A stretch of DNA of 44,571 bases from Bacteroidales bacterium (lineage in GTDB: Bacteria > Bacteroidota > Bacteroidia > Bacteroidales > JAIPAH01). Shown here in pieces: positions 1-9,198 of this stretch. Position 1 is the stretch's first letter. Each line of letters starts with the position of its first letter. The notes under the pieces are model-generated. The model was not told the origin of the DNA. It searched no databases and was given only the letters and a program-made list of their open reading frames with translations. The stretch spans positions 1 through 44,571 of the forward strand of contig JAIPBX010000015.1 of the NCBI GenBank assembly GCA_021738485.1. Direction: 5' to 3'. Position numbers and translations under genes: made by a program.

Positions 1-2
1 AT

Positions 3-446
3 TATAATACCGTGTGGGTGCCCGAATATGCGAGGAATTATATCGATAACCTGAACAGACCCTACCGTTTTGAAGACATTGAAACAATAGCCCGGGGCCA
101 GCTGAAGGAAGAAGAACGTAAAGCTCCTTTAGCTAACAAGCTTCTTTTTTGTGATACGGAATTTATCGTTACCAAAGTTTGGAGCGAGTATGTTTTCGGT
201 CATTGCTCCCCATGGATATTAGATAAGGTGAGAAACCATCTTTATGATGTTTATCTCCTTATGGATATTGATTTGCCATGGACCGATGATCCACAACGGG
301 AACATCCCCATAAAAGAGAGGAACTTTTGGCGATTTATGAACAGGAGCTTGTTAACAACCGTTTACCTTTTTACATTGTCAGTGGTAGAGGGAAAAAGCG
401 AATGGCCAATGCAATAGAAATTATACAAAAATTTATGGACATTTAA
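3..446 (+). CDS. NadR-like AAA ATPase / nicotinamide ribokinase-type protein, 5'-truncated
   Basis: The frame is open from base 3 and begins inside the protein with the residues NTVWVPEYAR, so the true start and the P-loop lie upstream of the window; the GTG at 12 is an internal valine codon, not a start. About 147 residues remain. The VPEYAR segment, the central LLFCDTEFIVTKVW block and the DLPWTDDPQREHP stretch match the C-terminal half of the AAA_28/NadR kinase domain, which in NadR phosphorylates nicotinamide riboside in NAD salvage. Whether the missing N-terminal part carries a nucleotidyltransferase domain, as in bifunctional NadR, cannot be seen. It ends 112 bases before the next gene, which has its own promoter-like element, so the two are probably separate units. 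Confidence 0.75.
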   Translation, partial: YNTVWVPEYARNYIDNLNRPYRFEDIETIARGQLKEEERKAPLANKLLFCDTEFIVTKVWSEYVFGHCSPWILDKVRNHLYDVYLLMDIDLPWTDDPQREHPHKREELLAIYEQELVNNRLPFYIVSGRGKKRMANAIEIIQKFMDI

Positions 447-480
447 TAAAGATCTGATTCATTAATGGTCTGATTTAGTT

Positions 481-488
481 TACTTTTG
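481..488 (+). promoter_or_regulatory. Bacteroidota -7 promoter element (TAnnTTTG) for the T9SS cargo operon
   Basis: TACTTTTG is an exact match to the phylum's TAnnTTTG -7 consensus, 70 bases before the ATG at 559. I see no clear TTTG -33 element at the usual spacing. It implies a leader of roughly 60 bases. Confidence 0.5.
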
Positions 489-558
489 CATAGAGCGATT
501 TACTGAGTTTTTTTTACCTGAGCAGAGAAATTTTTTATTCATCATCAACAATTAAAGT

Positions 559-3500
559 ATGTGGAGTAGAAAAAGTGTATTCCCTATCGTGATACTAATA
601 CACCTGGCATTATCAACTGCCGGACAACCGGCGATACTTTCTCACCCGACCGATACGTCGGTTTGTGCCGGTGCTGCAGTTACTTTTGAAGTATTGGCTT
701 CCAATGCCGATTTTTATCAATGGCAGGAATATGATGGTACCGGTTGGTTTGACATAGAAGATGATGTGAGTTATGCCTCGGGTGAAAATACCGCAACACT
801 CACCCTGTCGGATGTGATTACAGGTCTTAACGACTACCAATATCGTTGTTATGTAGAAGATGAAAATGGAGAGTCGGTCATTTCCAACCCGGCCACACTG
901 AATGTTTACGAAGCTCCCTTAATTAACATCCATCCTGTCGATAAAGTGGTGTGTAAAAATGAAACCGCCACATTCCAGGTCGGGGCCGATAATGTGACCG
1001 ATTATCAATGGCAGGAAAACCGGGGAAGTGGTTGGTACAACCTTCAGGACAATTCCTTTTATGAAGGGGCACAAACAGACCAGTTAAATATTTTTACGGT
1101 GTTTGGAATTAATAATTATCAATACCGGTGTAAGGTCTTTAACAATTCGTGCTCCGATTTGAGTGAAGAGGCGGTACTCACGGTTAATCCTCTTCCACAG
1201 GTGTTTTTTCTTACCGGCGGAGGAACAATTTGCGAAGGAGACGCCGGAGTATCCATCTCCCTGACCGGTTCGCAGGAGGGAATCAATTATGAACTTATCC
1301 GTAACGACACCTCTACGGTAGCGGTGAAGCCCGGAACAGGTCAACCTATTGAATTCGGTCTTTTTGGGCAGGAAGGCGCCTATACTTCCCGGGCAATCAA
1401 CAGCCAAACCTCCTGTATTAATTCTATGACGGGCCAGGTTGAAATAGAGGTCAATCCTCAACCGCAATCATTTGAAGTGCTTACCACCGGAACTTTCTGT
1501 GAAGGAGGAAGTGGTGCCGAGGTATTCATGGAAAACTCACAACAGGGTATCGTTTATGAGCTTTACCTTAATGGCAACGCTACCGGGAATCAAGTGGAAG
1601 GGACCGGGGGTATGGTAAGCTTCAGCAACATAGTTAATTCAGGATCTTTTGGTATAAAAGCCACTAATCCACAGACCGGTTGCCAGGCATTTATGAATAA
1701 TACGGTGACGGTGGAAGAAACTACCCTTCCCGAAGTTTTTACTTTCAGTGGAAACGGGATTATTTGTGAAAGTAGCGAGGGTGCCAATTTAACATTGTCC
1801 GGCTCTGAAACCCAGGTAACCTATCACCTGCTCAGAAACGGGGAACCCACTTCTAGCACCTTACCCGGGGATGGCGATACAATTGTTTTTAATAATGTGT
1901 CGGTTCAGGGAGTATATTCGGTCAAAGCAGTGCGCGATAATTCTTCCTGCGAACAAATAATGGAAGGAACAGTGGAAGTAACTCCGCAAGCGGCTCCATC
2001 CGTTTTTGAGGTAAATGGCGATGAGTACTTATGTCCCGGTTCAGAAGGTGTCATTACACTAAGCAATTCCGAAGAAGGGACAAATTATCATCTTTTCAGG
2101 AATAACGAATCCACCGGTAATGTGAAAACAGGTACTGGCGAGGTGCTTGAATTTATGGTTGATCAGGCCGGTACCTACACTATCCGGGCCACATTCCCCG
2201 GAAATGGGTGTGAAAACATGATGAGCGGAGAAGCCTCCCTTCAGGAAGCCGGCGAGGTCGTAGCCGATGCGGGAGATAATCAACAAATTAATGAAAATGA
2301 ACAGGCTACGCTGATAGGAACGGCAAGCGGAGGCTCGGGTGACTATTCCTGGAACTGGGAACCGGTAGAATATCTGGAAAATCCTCAAAATCAAAATCCT
2401 ATTACCGTAGCTCTTAGTGGCCCACATATTTTTACTCTTGAGGCGGTAGATAATGTGACCGGCTGTTCCTCGCCGAAGGACTCAACCCATGTTACTCTGG
2501 CCAATGGAGCGTTCCAGGTGGAAGCCTCGGCAGCTTCCGACAGCATATGCCAGGAGAATTCCGTTCAGCTATTTGCCTTGGTCCAGGGTGGTAGCGGCAA
2601 TTATTCCTATTATTGGTATTCTCCAAACGGAGATTTCACTTCCGTGTTGCAAAACCCTGTAGTTTCTCCTCTTTCTACTCAGCAATATATCGTGCAGGTT
2701 GACGATGGAGTGTCTACGGTGGAAGATACCTTGACAATTACTGTTAATGAACTACCCGAAATTTTTGAACTGACAGGAGAAACGAATTTTTGTTCCGGCG
2801 GCGAAGGGGCTACTCTCAACTTATCGGGTAGCGAGAGCGGAGTAACATATTATCTTTTTCGTAATGGATTTTCGATGCAGGAGCTGGAAACGCCGGTTTC
2901 CTTTACGGTTTCGAATGGCGGAGGATACACGGTACAGGCCTCACACCAGGGGTGTAACACCATGATGGACGGTTACGTTGAGGTCGAGCAATTTGAAACG
3001 CCCTATGCTTCAGCAGGAGAAAAAGAAACGGTTTATGAAGGAGAAACTGCTCAATTGCAGGGAGAAGGCTTTGGTGGTAGCGGTGATTATACCTTCAGTT
3101 GGTCGCCGGAGGGTTACCTCCAGGAGCCGCAGGTACAGTCTCCACAAACGGTCCCTGTATTCTTGGATATGTATTTTTCATTAACGGTTGCCGATGACAA
3201 TACCGGATGTGAAAGTGCCCCGGATAGTGTTTTGGTACAAACCCAGGGTAGTCAACTGCAACTCCAGGTTTCAGCCAGTAATACCCAGGTATGTTCGGGT
3301 AGTGAAGTGGTAGTTAGTGCCATAGCACAAGGAGGAACGGAGGATTACGAATACCAGTGGGTTTCTAACCCACCCGGTTTTTCATCGGTCGATTCCGTCA
3401 TTTACGCCTATCCCGAGGTGCCTACCTGGTATGTGGTTACCCTCTCCGATGGAGTGAGCACAATAACCGACTCCATTTATATTGATATCGCTGCCTCTCC

Positions 3501-5763
3501 GGCTCAATATTCGATTACAGGGGGCGGACAAATGTGTGAGGATGGGGTAGGGGTGGAAATAGGTTTATCGGGTAGTGATACCGGAGTCTATTATGAATTA
3601 ATGTCATCTGCCGACCAGGAGATAATCAATGCTGTCCAGGGCACCGGGAATGCAATTTCTTTTGGTATAGTGGATGAGCCGGGATCCTACGAAGTTACGG
3701 CTACCCACTCAACCAGCGGATGCCAGGAACAAATGAACCCTACAGCAGAGGTCTTTACTATGGAGACCCCGCAAGCAATGGCCGGCGAGGACCATGTCAT
3801 AGGACAAAACGAAACTGCTGTGCTTAATGGTTATGGGAACGGGGGTTCAGGAGAATATGCCTATTTCTGGTCACCGGCCTCCAAAGTTATAAACCCGACC
3901 CAACCATCTACAAGTACCGTTAACCTTACTAATTCTACTTTATTTACCCTTGAGGTTACCGATGAAGCCACCGGGTGTACAAGTCCTCAGGATTCAGTTT
4001 TAATTAGCGTCAGTGGTAATAGTTTAAATCTGAGTCTTCAGGTAAGTTCACAAACTATCTGCCGGGGAGAGGCGGTCCATATTTTTGCTCTCGCCGGTGG
4101 AGGCAGTGGTGAATACACTTATAATTGGTCTTCCGATCCCGGCGGTGTATCCGCTTCAGGATATAGCGCAACGGTTTACCCGCAGCAGCCGACTACTTAT
4201 ACCATTGTGGTAAATGATGGCGGTAACAGTATTTCCAAATCGGTGGAGGTGGAGGTTGAGGAAATTCCATCAGTTATAGCTCAGGATGATACAACGGTCT
4301 TCTTTGGTGAGGAAGCCACCTTGTCGGCCACAGCCCAGGGAGGATCAGGAGAATACCAATATCATTGGTATCCTGAAGGGTATATCTCTGGTGGGCAAGG
4401 ACCGACAGTGGAAACAGTACCCATGCTACAATCTTCCTCCTTCAGGATAGAGCTAACCGATTTACAATCAGGATGCTATTCCATACCTGACACCGTAGAT
4501 GTTAACATTGAAGGAAATGATTTGAATGTCATGGCTTTTGCTTCTACTGATACCATTTGCAAAGGTCGCCGCTTTAGCGTGGTGGCGCTGCCATCAGGGG
4601 GGAGTGGCGACTATAGTTATTCCTGGAGTGCCGATCCGGGGGGCATAATTTCAGGACAATCTTTTGTCAGTATCGCCGTGGATACAACCACAACTTTTTA
4701 TGTTAATGTGGATGACGGTGTAAGTACCACTACCGACAGCGTTAGGGTAGCCGTTATTCCATCTCCCGAAAAGTATGTCCTTGCGGGAGATAAGTATTAT
4801 TGTGAAGGTGAACCCGGAACCTTCCTCAAACTCAATAATTCAGATAACGGTATCCAATATCAACTGCAACGAAACGACTTATTTTCGGGAATACAAAAAA
4901 CAGGTAGCGGACAACCATTAGTGTTTGAGAATATCACTAACGAAGGCTTTTATACTATTCAAGCGGTTAATTCAACCAACTGGTGTGTAGAAAGTATGTT
5001 GGGGAGCGTAAATGTAACCCGGGCTTCCAATCCGGCACGTTTTAGCTTAACCGGAGAAGGAAGCTATTGCGACGGTGAAACTTTTAATATTGGCGTGGAG
5101 GGTTCTGAGCAAGGAGTGCTTTATCGGTTGTATGCCAATCAAACCCTCTGGGATAGCCTGACAGGAACCGGATCGGCGATAAGCTTTCCGGTTGCGGCCG
5201 GCGATAGTTTGTTTATAGTGGAAGCTGTGAATAAAGAAACGGGTTGTATCTCCATGATGCAGGATGCGCTTTCAATAGAGGTCTTTCCTCTGCCAGAGGT
5301 AGAAACCACACCCGATACCGCCGTTTATAGTGGTCAGCAAGTTGTGCTCACAGCTTCGGGAGGCGAAAGTTATGAGTGGAATACCACACCTCCTTCGCAA
5401 GGCCCTACTTTAACAGTGACACCCAAGGATACGGTAATCTATACAGTAGAGGTTACCAATAAGTATGGATGTACCAAAATCGACAGCATTAAAGTGAAGC
5501 TGAAGGATGCTCAGGCTCCACAGGTGAATGCGTTCACACCTAATGGAGACGGAACTAATGATATCTTCCTAGAAGGATATCACATAAAGGTTTTTAACCG
5601 GTGGGGAAAAGTATTATACGAAGGTAAAGATGGATGGGACGGAACATATAACGGAAAACCGGTCCCGGCAGGTACCTACTATTATATCCGTACTACAAAT
5701 AATGCCGGTGAAGAAATTAAAGTGGTCAAAGGTGATGTAACAGTGGTAAGGAGGAATGAGTGA
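559..5763 (+). CDS. Giant mosaic T9SS cargo protein with gliding-motility-associated (type B) C-terminal domain
   Basis: A 1,734-residue surface or secreted protein. Residues 1-24 form a signal peptide. Two Ig-like domains follow (about 25-217), then a mosaic of three repeat types of about 80-90 residues. Type B has an early Cys, a Y-x-L-x-R-N core and a late G-C. Type C is PKD-like with GGSGDY, W-x-P and TGC. Type D has an early Cys, GGSG-Y-Y-W and VDDGVST. Order: B B B B, C D, B, C D, B, C D, C D, B B, a last PKD-like unit, then the C-terminal domain. That domain (about 1652-1734) shows NAFTPNGDGTND, FNRWGKVLY and PAGTYYY, the hallmark of CHU_C/type B sorting domains that send proteins through T9SS. 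Exact ligand unknown; adhesion is inferred from the repeats. It overlaps the start region of the next gene, and a PorP/SprF partner lies two genes on. Confidence 0.85.
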   Translation: MWSRKSVFPIVILIHLALSTAGQPAILSHPTDTSVCAGAAVTFEVLASNADFYQWQEYDGTGWFDIEDDVSYASGENTATLTLSDVITGLNDYQYRCYVEDENGESVISNPATLNVYEAPLINIHPVDKVVCKNETATFQVGADNVTDYQWQENRGSGWYNLQDNSFYEGAQTDQLNIFTVFGINNYQYRCKVFNNSCSDLSEEAVLTVNPLPQVFFLTGGGTICEGDAGVSISLTGSQEGINYELIRNDTSTVAVKPGTGQPIEFGLFGQEGAYTSRAINSQTSCINSMTGQVEIEVNPQPQSFEVLTTGTFCEGGSGAEVFMENSQQGIVYELYLNGNATGNQVEGTGGMVSFSNIVNSGSFGIKATNPQTGCQAFMNNTVTVEETTLPEVFTFSGNGIICESSEGANLTLSGSETQVTYHLLRNGEPTSSTLPGDGDTIVFNNVSVQGVYSVKAVRDNSSCEQIMEGTVEVTPQAAPSVFEVNGDEYLCPGSEGVITLSNSEEGTNYHLFRNNESTGNVKTGTGEVLEFMVDQAGTYTIRATFPGNGCENMMSGEASLQEAGEVVADAGDNQQINENEQATLIGTASGGSGDYSWNWEPVEYLENPQNQNPITVALSGPHIFTLEAVDNVTGCSSPKDSTHVTLANGAFQVEASAASDSICQENSVQLFALVQGGSGNYSYYWYSPNGDFTSVLQNPVVSPLSTQQYIVQVDDGVSTVEDTLTITVNELPEIFELTGETNFCSGGEGATLNLSGSESGVTYYLFRNGFSMQELETPVSFTVSNGGGYTVQASHQGCNTMMDGYVEVEQFETPYASAGEKETVYEGETAQLQGEGFGGSGDYTFSWSPEGYLQEPQVQSPQTVPVFLDMYFSLTVADDNTGCESAPDSVLVQTQGSQLQLQVSASNTQVCSGSEVVVSAIAQGGTEDYEYQWVSNPPGFSSVDSVIYAYPEVPTWYVVTLSDGVSTITDSIYIDIAASPAQYSITGGGQMCEDGVGVEIGLSGSDTGVYYELMSSADQEIINAVQGTGNAISFGIVDEPGSYEVTATHSTSGCQEQMNPTAEVFTMETPQAMAGEDHVIGQNETAVLNGYGNGGSGEYAYFWSPASKVINPTQPSTSTVNLTNSTLFTLEVTDEATGCTSPQDSVLISVSGNSLNLSLQVSSQTICRGEAVHIFALAGGGSGEYTYNWSSDPGGVSASGYSATVYPQQPTTYTIVVNDGGNSISKSVEVEVEEIPSVIAQDDTTVFFGEEATLSATAQGGSGEYQYHWYPEGYISGGQGPTVETVPMLQSSSFRIELTDLQSGCYSIPDTVDVNIEGNDLNVMAFASTDTICKGRRFSVVALPSGGSGDYSYSWSADPGGIISGQSFVSIAVDTTTTFYVNVDDGVSTTTDSVRVAVIPSPEKYVLAGDKYYCEGEPGTFLKLNNSDNGIQYQLQRNDLFSGIQKTGSGQPLVFENITNEGFYTIQAVNSTNWCVESMLGSVNVTRASNPARFSLTGEGSYCDGETFNIGVEGSEQGVLYRLYANQTLWDSLTGTGSAISFPVAAGDSLFIVEAVNKETGCISMMQDALSIEVFPLPEVETTPDTAVYSGQQVVLTASGGESYEWNTTPPSQGPTLTVTPKDTVIYTVEVTNKYGCTKIDSIKVKLKDAQAPQVNAFTPNGDGTNDIFLEGYHIKVFNRWGKVLYEGKDGWDGTYNGKPVPAGTYYYIRTTNNAGEEIKVVKGDVTVVRRNE

Positions 5764-5764
5764 T

Positions 5765-8299
5765 ATGAAAATTAAAAAATTGCATATTATTCCCATAATG
5801 TTGATTTTTTTGACATTAAGCTCTTTTGGTCAGCAAAAGAATATGGAAAGGGGAGAAAAAGCGTTTCAGAATCAGAATTATATTGAAGCTGTGGAGTATT
5901 TTAAAGAAGCGCTCCCTAAAGCCAGGCAAAAATTATCTCCCGACAGACTTACGGATTTGGTTTACCGAATAGGATACGCTTATCTTGAGATGAACCGCTT
6001 TGAAAAAGCACTTCCATGGCTGGAGGAAGCCGTTTTTTCGGGGGATCATGATGAGAAGCAGTACATGGCTTACGCCGAAGTGCTTACAAACAGCCGGCGA
6101 ATCGATAAAGCTCTGAAAGCCTATCGTAAGATTCTAAAAAAGAATCCTTCCAACAGCTTTGCGCGACAGCGAATTGGAAGCCTTGAAACCATGAAAAGCG
6201 AGCAAACCGTGGCTGTAAATCTTATTGATCAGGAAAAGATTAATTCTAAACATAGCGACTATGCCCCGGGATGGTTTATGGAAAAGATAGTTTATACTTC
6301 GGCGCGCGCCGGGAATAAACCTTCAAAGAATCCCCGCACAGGGCAGTATTACTCGGATTTGTATTCAGCCGAATATAACAGCAGGACAGGAAAATGGGAG
6401 GGAGGGGAAGCCTTTAGCGATAAGCTCAATAGCCGCAAGGCTGAGGGTGGCTTTGCATATGACCGCAAAAGTCGTACGGCCTATTTTACGCGATGCTTTG
6501 AGACCCAAAAGCCCTGTCAGATTATGTATAGCCGTCTTGACAGGGAAGGGGAATGGTCCAGACCCAAAAAAATACCTTTTAATAAAAACGTGGAGGTAGG
6601 TCATCCCACACTGAATAGTGAAGGCAATACCCTTTATTTTGTTGCCGATATAGATGGGGGTGTTGGTGGAAAAGATATATGGAAAATGCGGAGACTCGGG
6701 GATAAAGAGTGGAGTGTACCTGTTAATCTCAGTACACCTGTCAATTCGGAATTCGATGAACTTTTTCCTTATTATGCTTACGATTCGCTGCTTTTCTTTG
6801 CCTCTAACAGGGGTCAGGCCCTGGGCGGGCTGGACCTTTTTGTGGCTGTTAACCGCAACGGGACTTTCGCGAAGCCACGGCGGCTTGATTCTCCCTTTAA
6901 CACCACAAGAGATGATTTTGGTTTGATAATCCGAAATGATAAAGGACTGTTTTGTTCAAACCGTAAGAATAAGCGAAAAAGCGATGATATATTTTCTTTC
7001 AGAGGATTACCATTTCTTATTGAAATCAACGGGCAGGTTGTGGCTCAAGGAACCAATACCCCTGTTGAAAGGGCTTCACTCAAGCTTGTCTTTGATAATT
7101 TTCAAACCTCCCTCGAAGCTGATAGTATGGGATATTATTCCTGCAAGGTTCCTCTAATGGCTTCTTATACAGTAGAAGTATCAGCCAGGGATTATAGTTC
7201 GCGGAGTTTTTCGGAATCATGGAAAAATAGGTCACTCTTTTTAAAAGATACGGTAATAACAAGGAATTACTATCTCAATAAAAAGACGGCCGCAGCCACC
7301 ATAAAAGGCAAAGTCGTTAACAGGAAGACGAAAAAGGTGATGCCACAGGAGAAGCTGCGGTTATATCGCGAAGGCCAGCTTATGGATTCTACTAAGACCG
7401 ATAACCGGGGCGTATATAGTTTTAAGAACCTGTCTTCGAAGGGCAATTACACGGTTAAAATCAGCAAAGAAGGTTTCTTCTCGGAATCGCGCCAGTGTAT
7501 GGTTCCCGAACTGACCACCCCTGCTGTCTTTTCGGCAAAGACAGGGTACGACATGGATTTTCAACTCACGCGCATCCAGAAGGAAAAGGAAATTGTTATA
7601 AATAATATTCTCTATGATTTCAATAAGGCTTCATTACGCCCGGAATCGCGTAAGGAGTTGGATAAATTGGTATCGATGCTCAAGGAAACACCGAATGTTA
7701 TCATCCAGATTAATTCGCATACCGATACCCGCGGCAGCCGCAGCTACAATCAGCGTTTGTCGCAACGGCGGGCCCGGAGCGTGGTGGATTACCTTACCAG
7801 GCATGGTATCGATACCGACCGGCTTTTTGCCAAAGGTTATGGCGAAAGCCGCCCACTGGTACAAAATGCCCAAACGGAAACAGAACATCAACTGAACCGC
7901 CGTACGAGTTTTAAGGTGTTGGCGGTAATGGAAAAAAGCGCATCGGAGGTTCCCTCGAAAAAAATGACACAAACCAATCAAACGAGTGCTACTTCTCTAA
8001 GGGTGCCTCAGGGCAAGTTAGTATTTCGGGTTCAGGTGTTGGCGCTTTCATCAAAAGTCAACAAAAATAGGTTCGCTAGTCTTTTGAAGAATATTCCGCG
8101 AACTAAGCTATATGTCCTCAGGGCTAATGGGATTTATAAATATGAAATCGGTCAGCGCCTGTCATACAAAGCTGCCGAAGACCTGCGTAATCGTATTGTT
8201 AACCTCGGACAAAAAGATTGTTTTATAACGGCTTATTTCAATGGAAAGAAAATCCCAGTGGAAAAAGCTAAGCAAAAGGCAAAACAAAAAAGAGAATGA
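5765..8299 (+). CDS. OmpA-family envelope protein with TPR, PD40 propeller, regulatory-like domains and SPOR-like tail
   Basis: A start at 5765 gives the signal peptide MKIKKLHIIPIMLIFLTLSS and sits 10 bases after an AAGGAGG (5748-5754); the in-frame ATG at 5756 is only one base from it. Domains: TPR (about 25-140), a PD40/WD40-like propeller with FFASNRGQALGGLDLF (about 150-420), two carboxypeptidase-regulatory-like domains (about 420-500 and 510-585), OmpA (about 610-725) with HTDTRGSRSYNQRLSQRRA carrying the Asp and Arg that bind peptidoglycan, and a SPOR-like C-terminus (about 750-835). The order resembles PorE of Porphyromonas, which ties T9SS parts to the cell wall. By position it probably anchors the upstream cargo or its SprF partner. 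The SPOR-like part is an added feature compared with PorE as I know it. Confidence 0.8.
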   Translation: MKIKKLHIIPIMLIFLTLSSFGQQKNMERGEKAFQNQNYIEAVEYFKEALPKARQKLSPDRLTDLVYRIGYAYLEMNRFEKALPWLEEAVFSGDHDEKQYMAYAEVLTNSRRIDKALKAYRKILKKNPSNSFARQRIGSLETMKSEQTVAVNLIDQEKINSKHSDYAPGWFMEKIVYTSARAGNKPSKNPRTGQYYSDLYSAEYNSRTGKWEGGEAFSDKLNSRKAEGGFAYDRKSRTAYFTRCFETQKPCQIMYSRLDREGEWSRPKKIPFNKNVEVGHPTLNSEGNTLYFVADIDGGVGGKDIWKMRRLGDKEWSVPVNLSTPVNSEFDELFPYYAYDSLLFFASNRGQALGGLDLFVAVNRNGTFAKPRRLDSPFNTTRDDFGLIIRNDKGLFCSNRKNKRKSDDIFSFRGLPFLIEINGQVVAQGTNTPVERASLKLVFDNFQTSLEADSMGYYSCKVPLMASYTVEVSARDYSSRSFSESWKNRSLFLKDTVITRNYYLNKKTAAATIKGKVVNRKTKKVMPQEKLRLYREGQLMDSTKTDNRGVYSFKNLSSKGNYTVKISKEGFFSESRQCMVPELTTPAVFSAKTGYDMDFQLTRIQKEKEIVINNILYDFNKASLRPESRKELDKLVSMLKETPNVIIQINSHTDTRGSRSYNQRLSQRRARSVVDYLTRHGIDTDRLFAKGYGESRPLVQNAQTETEHQLNRRTSFKVLAVMEKSASEVPSKKMTQTNQTSATSLRVPQGKLVFRVQVLALSSKVNKNRFASLLKNIPRTKLYVLRANGIYKYEIGQRLSYKAAEDLRNRIVNLGQKDCFITAYFNGKKIPVEKAKQKAKQKRE

Positions 8300-9198
8300 A
8301 ACGATTAGTACTTTACATAGGCATCATGGTTGCAGCACTGACAGTGAACAGTCAGAACGATCCGCAATCCAGTCTTTATGAATACAATAGATTGTTGTTT
8401 AACCCGGCAGCCACAGCTCAGTCCGAATATATCGATATTCACGTATTGGCCAGGGAGCAATGGATAGGTTTCGACAAAGCTCCATCGACGCAGTCGCTTA
8501 GTATCAGTAATTATTTTTCTAAATATCGCTCAGGTGTTGCGCTTACAGTTATCAACGACCAATTGGGGGCAGAGAGCATGCAAAACATCAAAGCCAAATA
8601 TGCCTATCATGCCTGGCTTGGTGAAGAACAGTACATTTCATTCGGCCTGGGCGCGGGAGTGATGGTGAAATCTTTTTCATCAACCGATTTGGAATTTGAA
8701 GAGCCTGGTGATGAACATATTACAGACGCTGATTTTAAAGAGACCAAGCTGGATTTCGATTTTGGTATGGAGCTACACCTGCATAATTTCTATGTGGGAG
8801 GGGCTATCAATCACCTTACCCATTCATACGACAACTATGATATTATGCGGGTTCCGCGGCATCAGTATTCTTACATCGGTTATAAAATCGAGACAGCAAG
8901 CACTTTTTCGTTAACACCGGTATTTTCGTTTTCGAATATTGACGCAATTAATGTTTTTGAAGCGAGCCTGCTAGCCAATTACAACGATAAACTCCGGGTC
9001 GGGATAGGCTACCGGCTTGAGGATGCGCTGATACTGTCTTCCAAAATCAGTATTTCCGAAAATCTTTTGGTAGCCTATTCATATGATATGACCACAGGCA
9101 ATCTACAGAATTATCGCAATGGTTCCCATGAAGTAATGCTACATTTCAGAATCAACAAACCGGAGAAGCAGTACAAGTCTCCCCGGTTTTTTGATTAA
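8296..9198 (+). CDS. PorP/SprF family type IX secretion outer-membrane protein
   Basis: A 300-residue protein starting inside the last codons of the OmpA gene (ATGA overlap at 8296), so it is translationally coupled. It has a short signal peptide ending near NSQND and the family signature NRLLFNPAATAQSEYIDI, followed by alternating beta-strand sequence with REQWIGFDKAPSTQS and GVALTVINDQLG, typical of the PorP/SprF outer-membrane barrel. In Flavobacterium, SprF is needed for surface delivery of the adjacent cargo SprB, which has a type B C-terminal domain. Lying two genes after such a cargo, this is most simply its dedicated partner. Its stop codon overlaps that of the convergent protease gene. 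Confidence 0.88.
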   Translation: MKRLVLYIGIMVAALTVNSQNDPQSSLYEYNRLLFNPAATAQSEYIDIHVLAREQWIGFDKAPSTQSLSISNYFSKYRSGVALTVINDQLGAESMQNIKAKYAYHAWLGEEQYISFGLGAGVMVKSFSSTDLEFEEPGDEHITDADFKETKLDFDFGMELHLHNFYVGGAINHLTHSYDNYDIMRVPRHQYSYIGYKIETASTFSLTPVFSFSNIDAINVFEASLLANYNDKLRVGIGYRLEDALILSSKISISENLLVAYSYDMTTGNLQNYRNGSHEVMLHFRINKPEKQYKSPRFFD

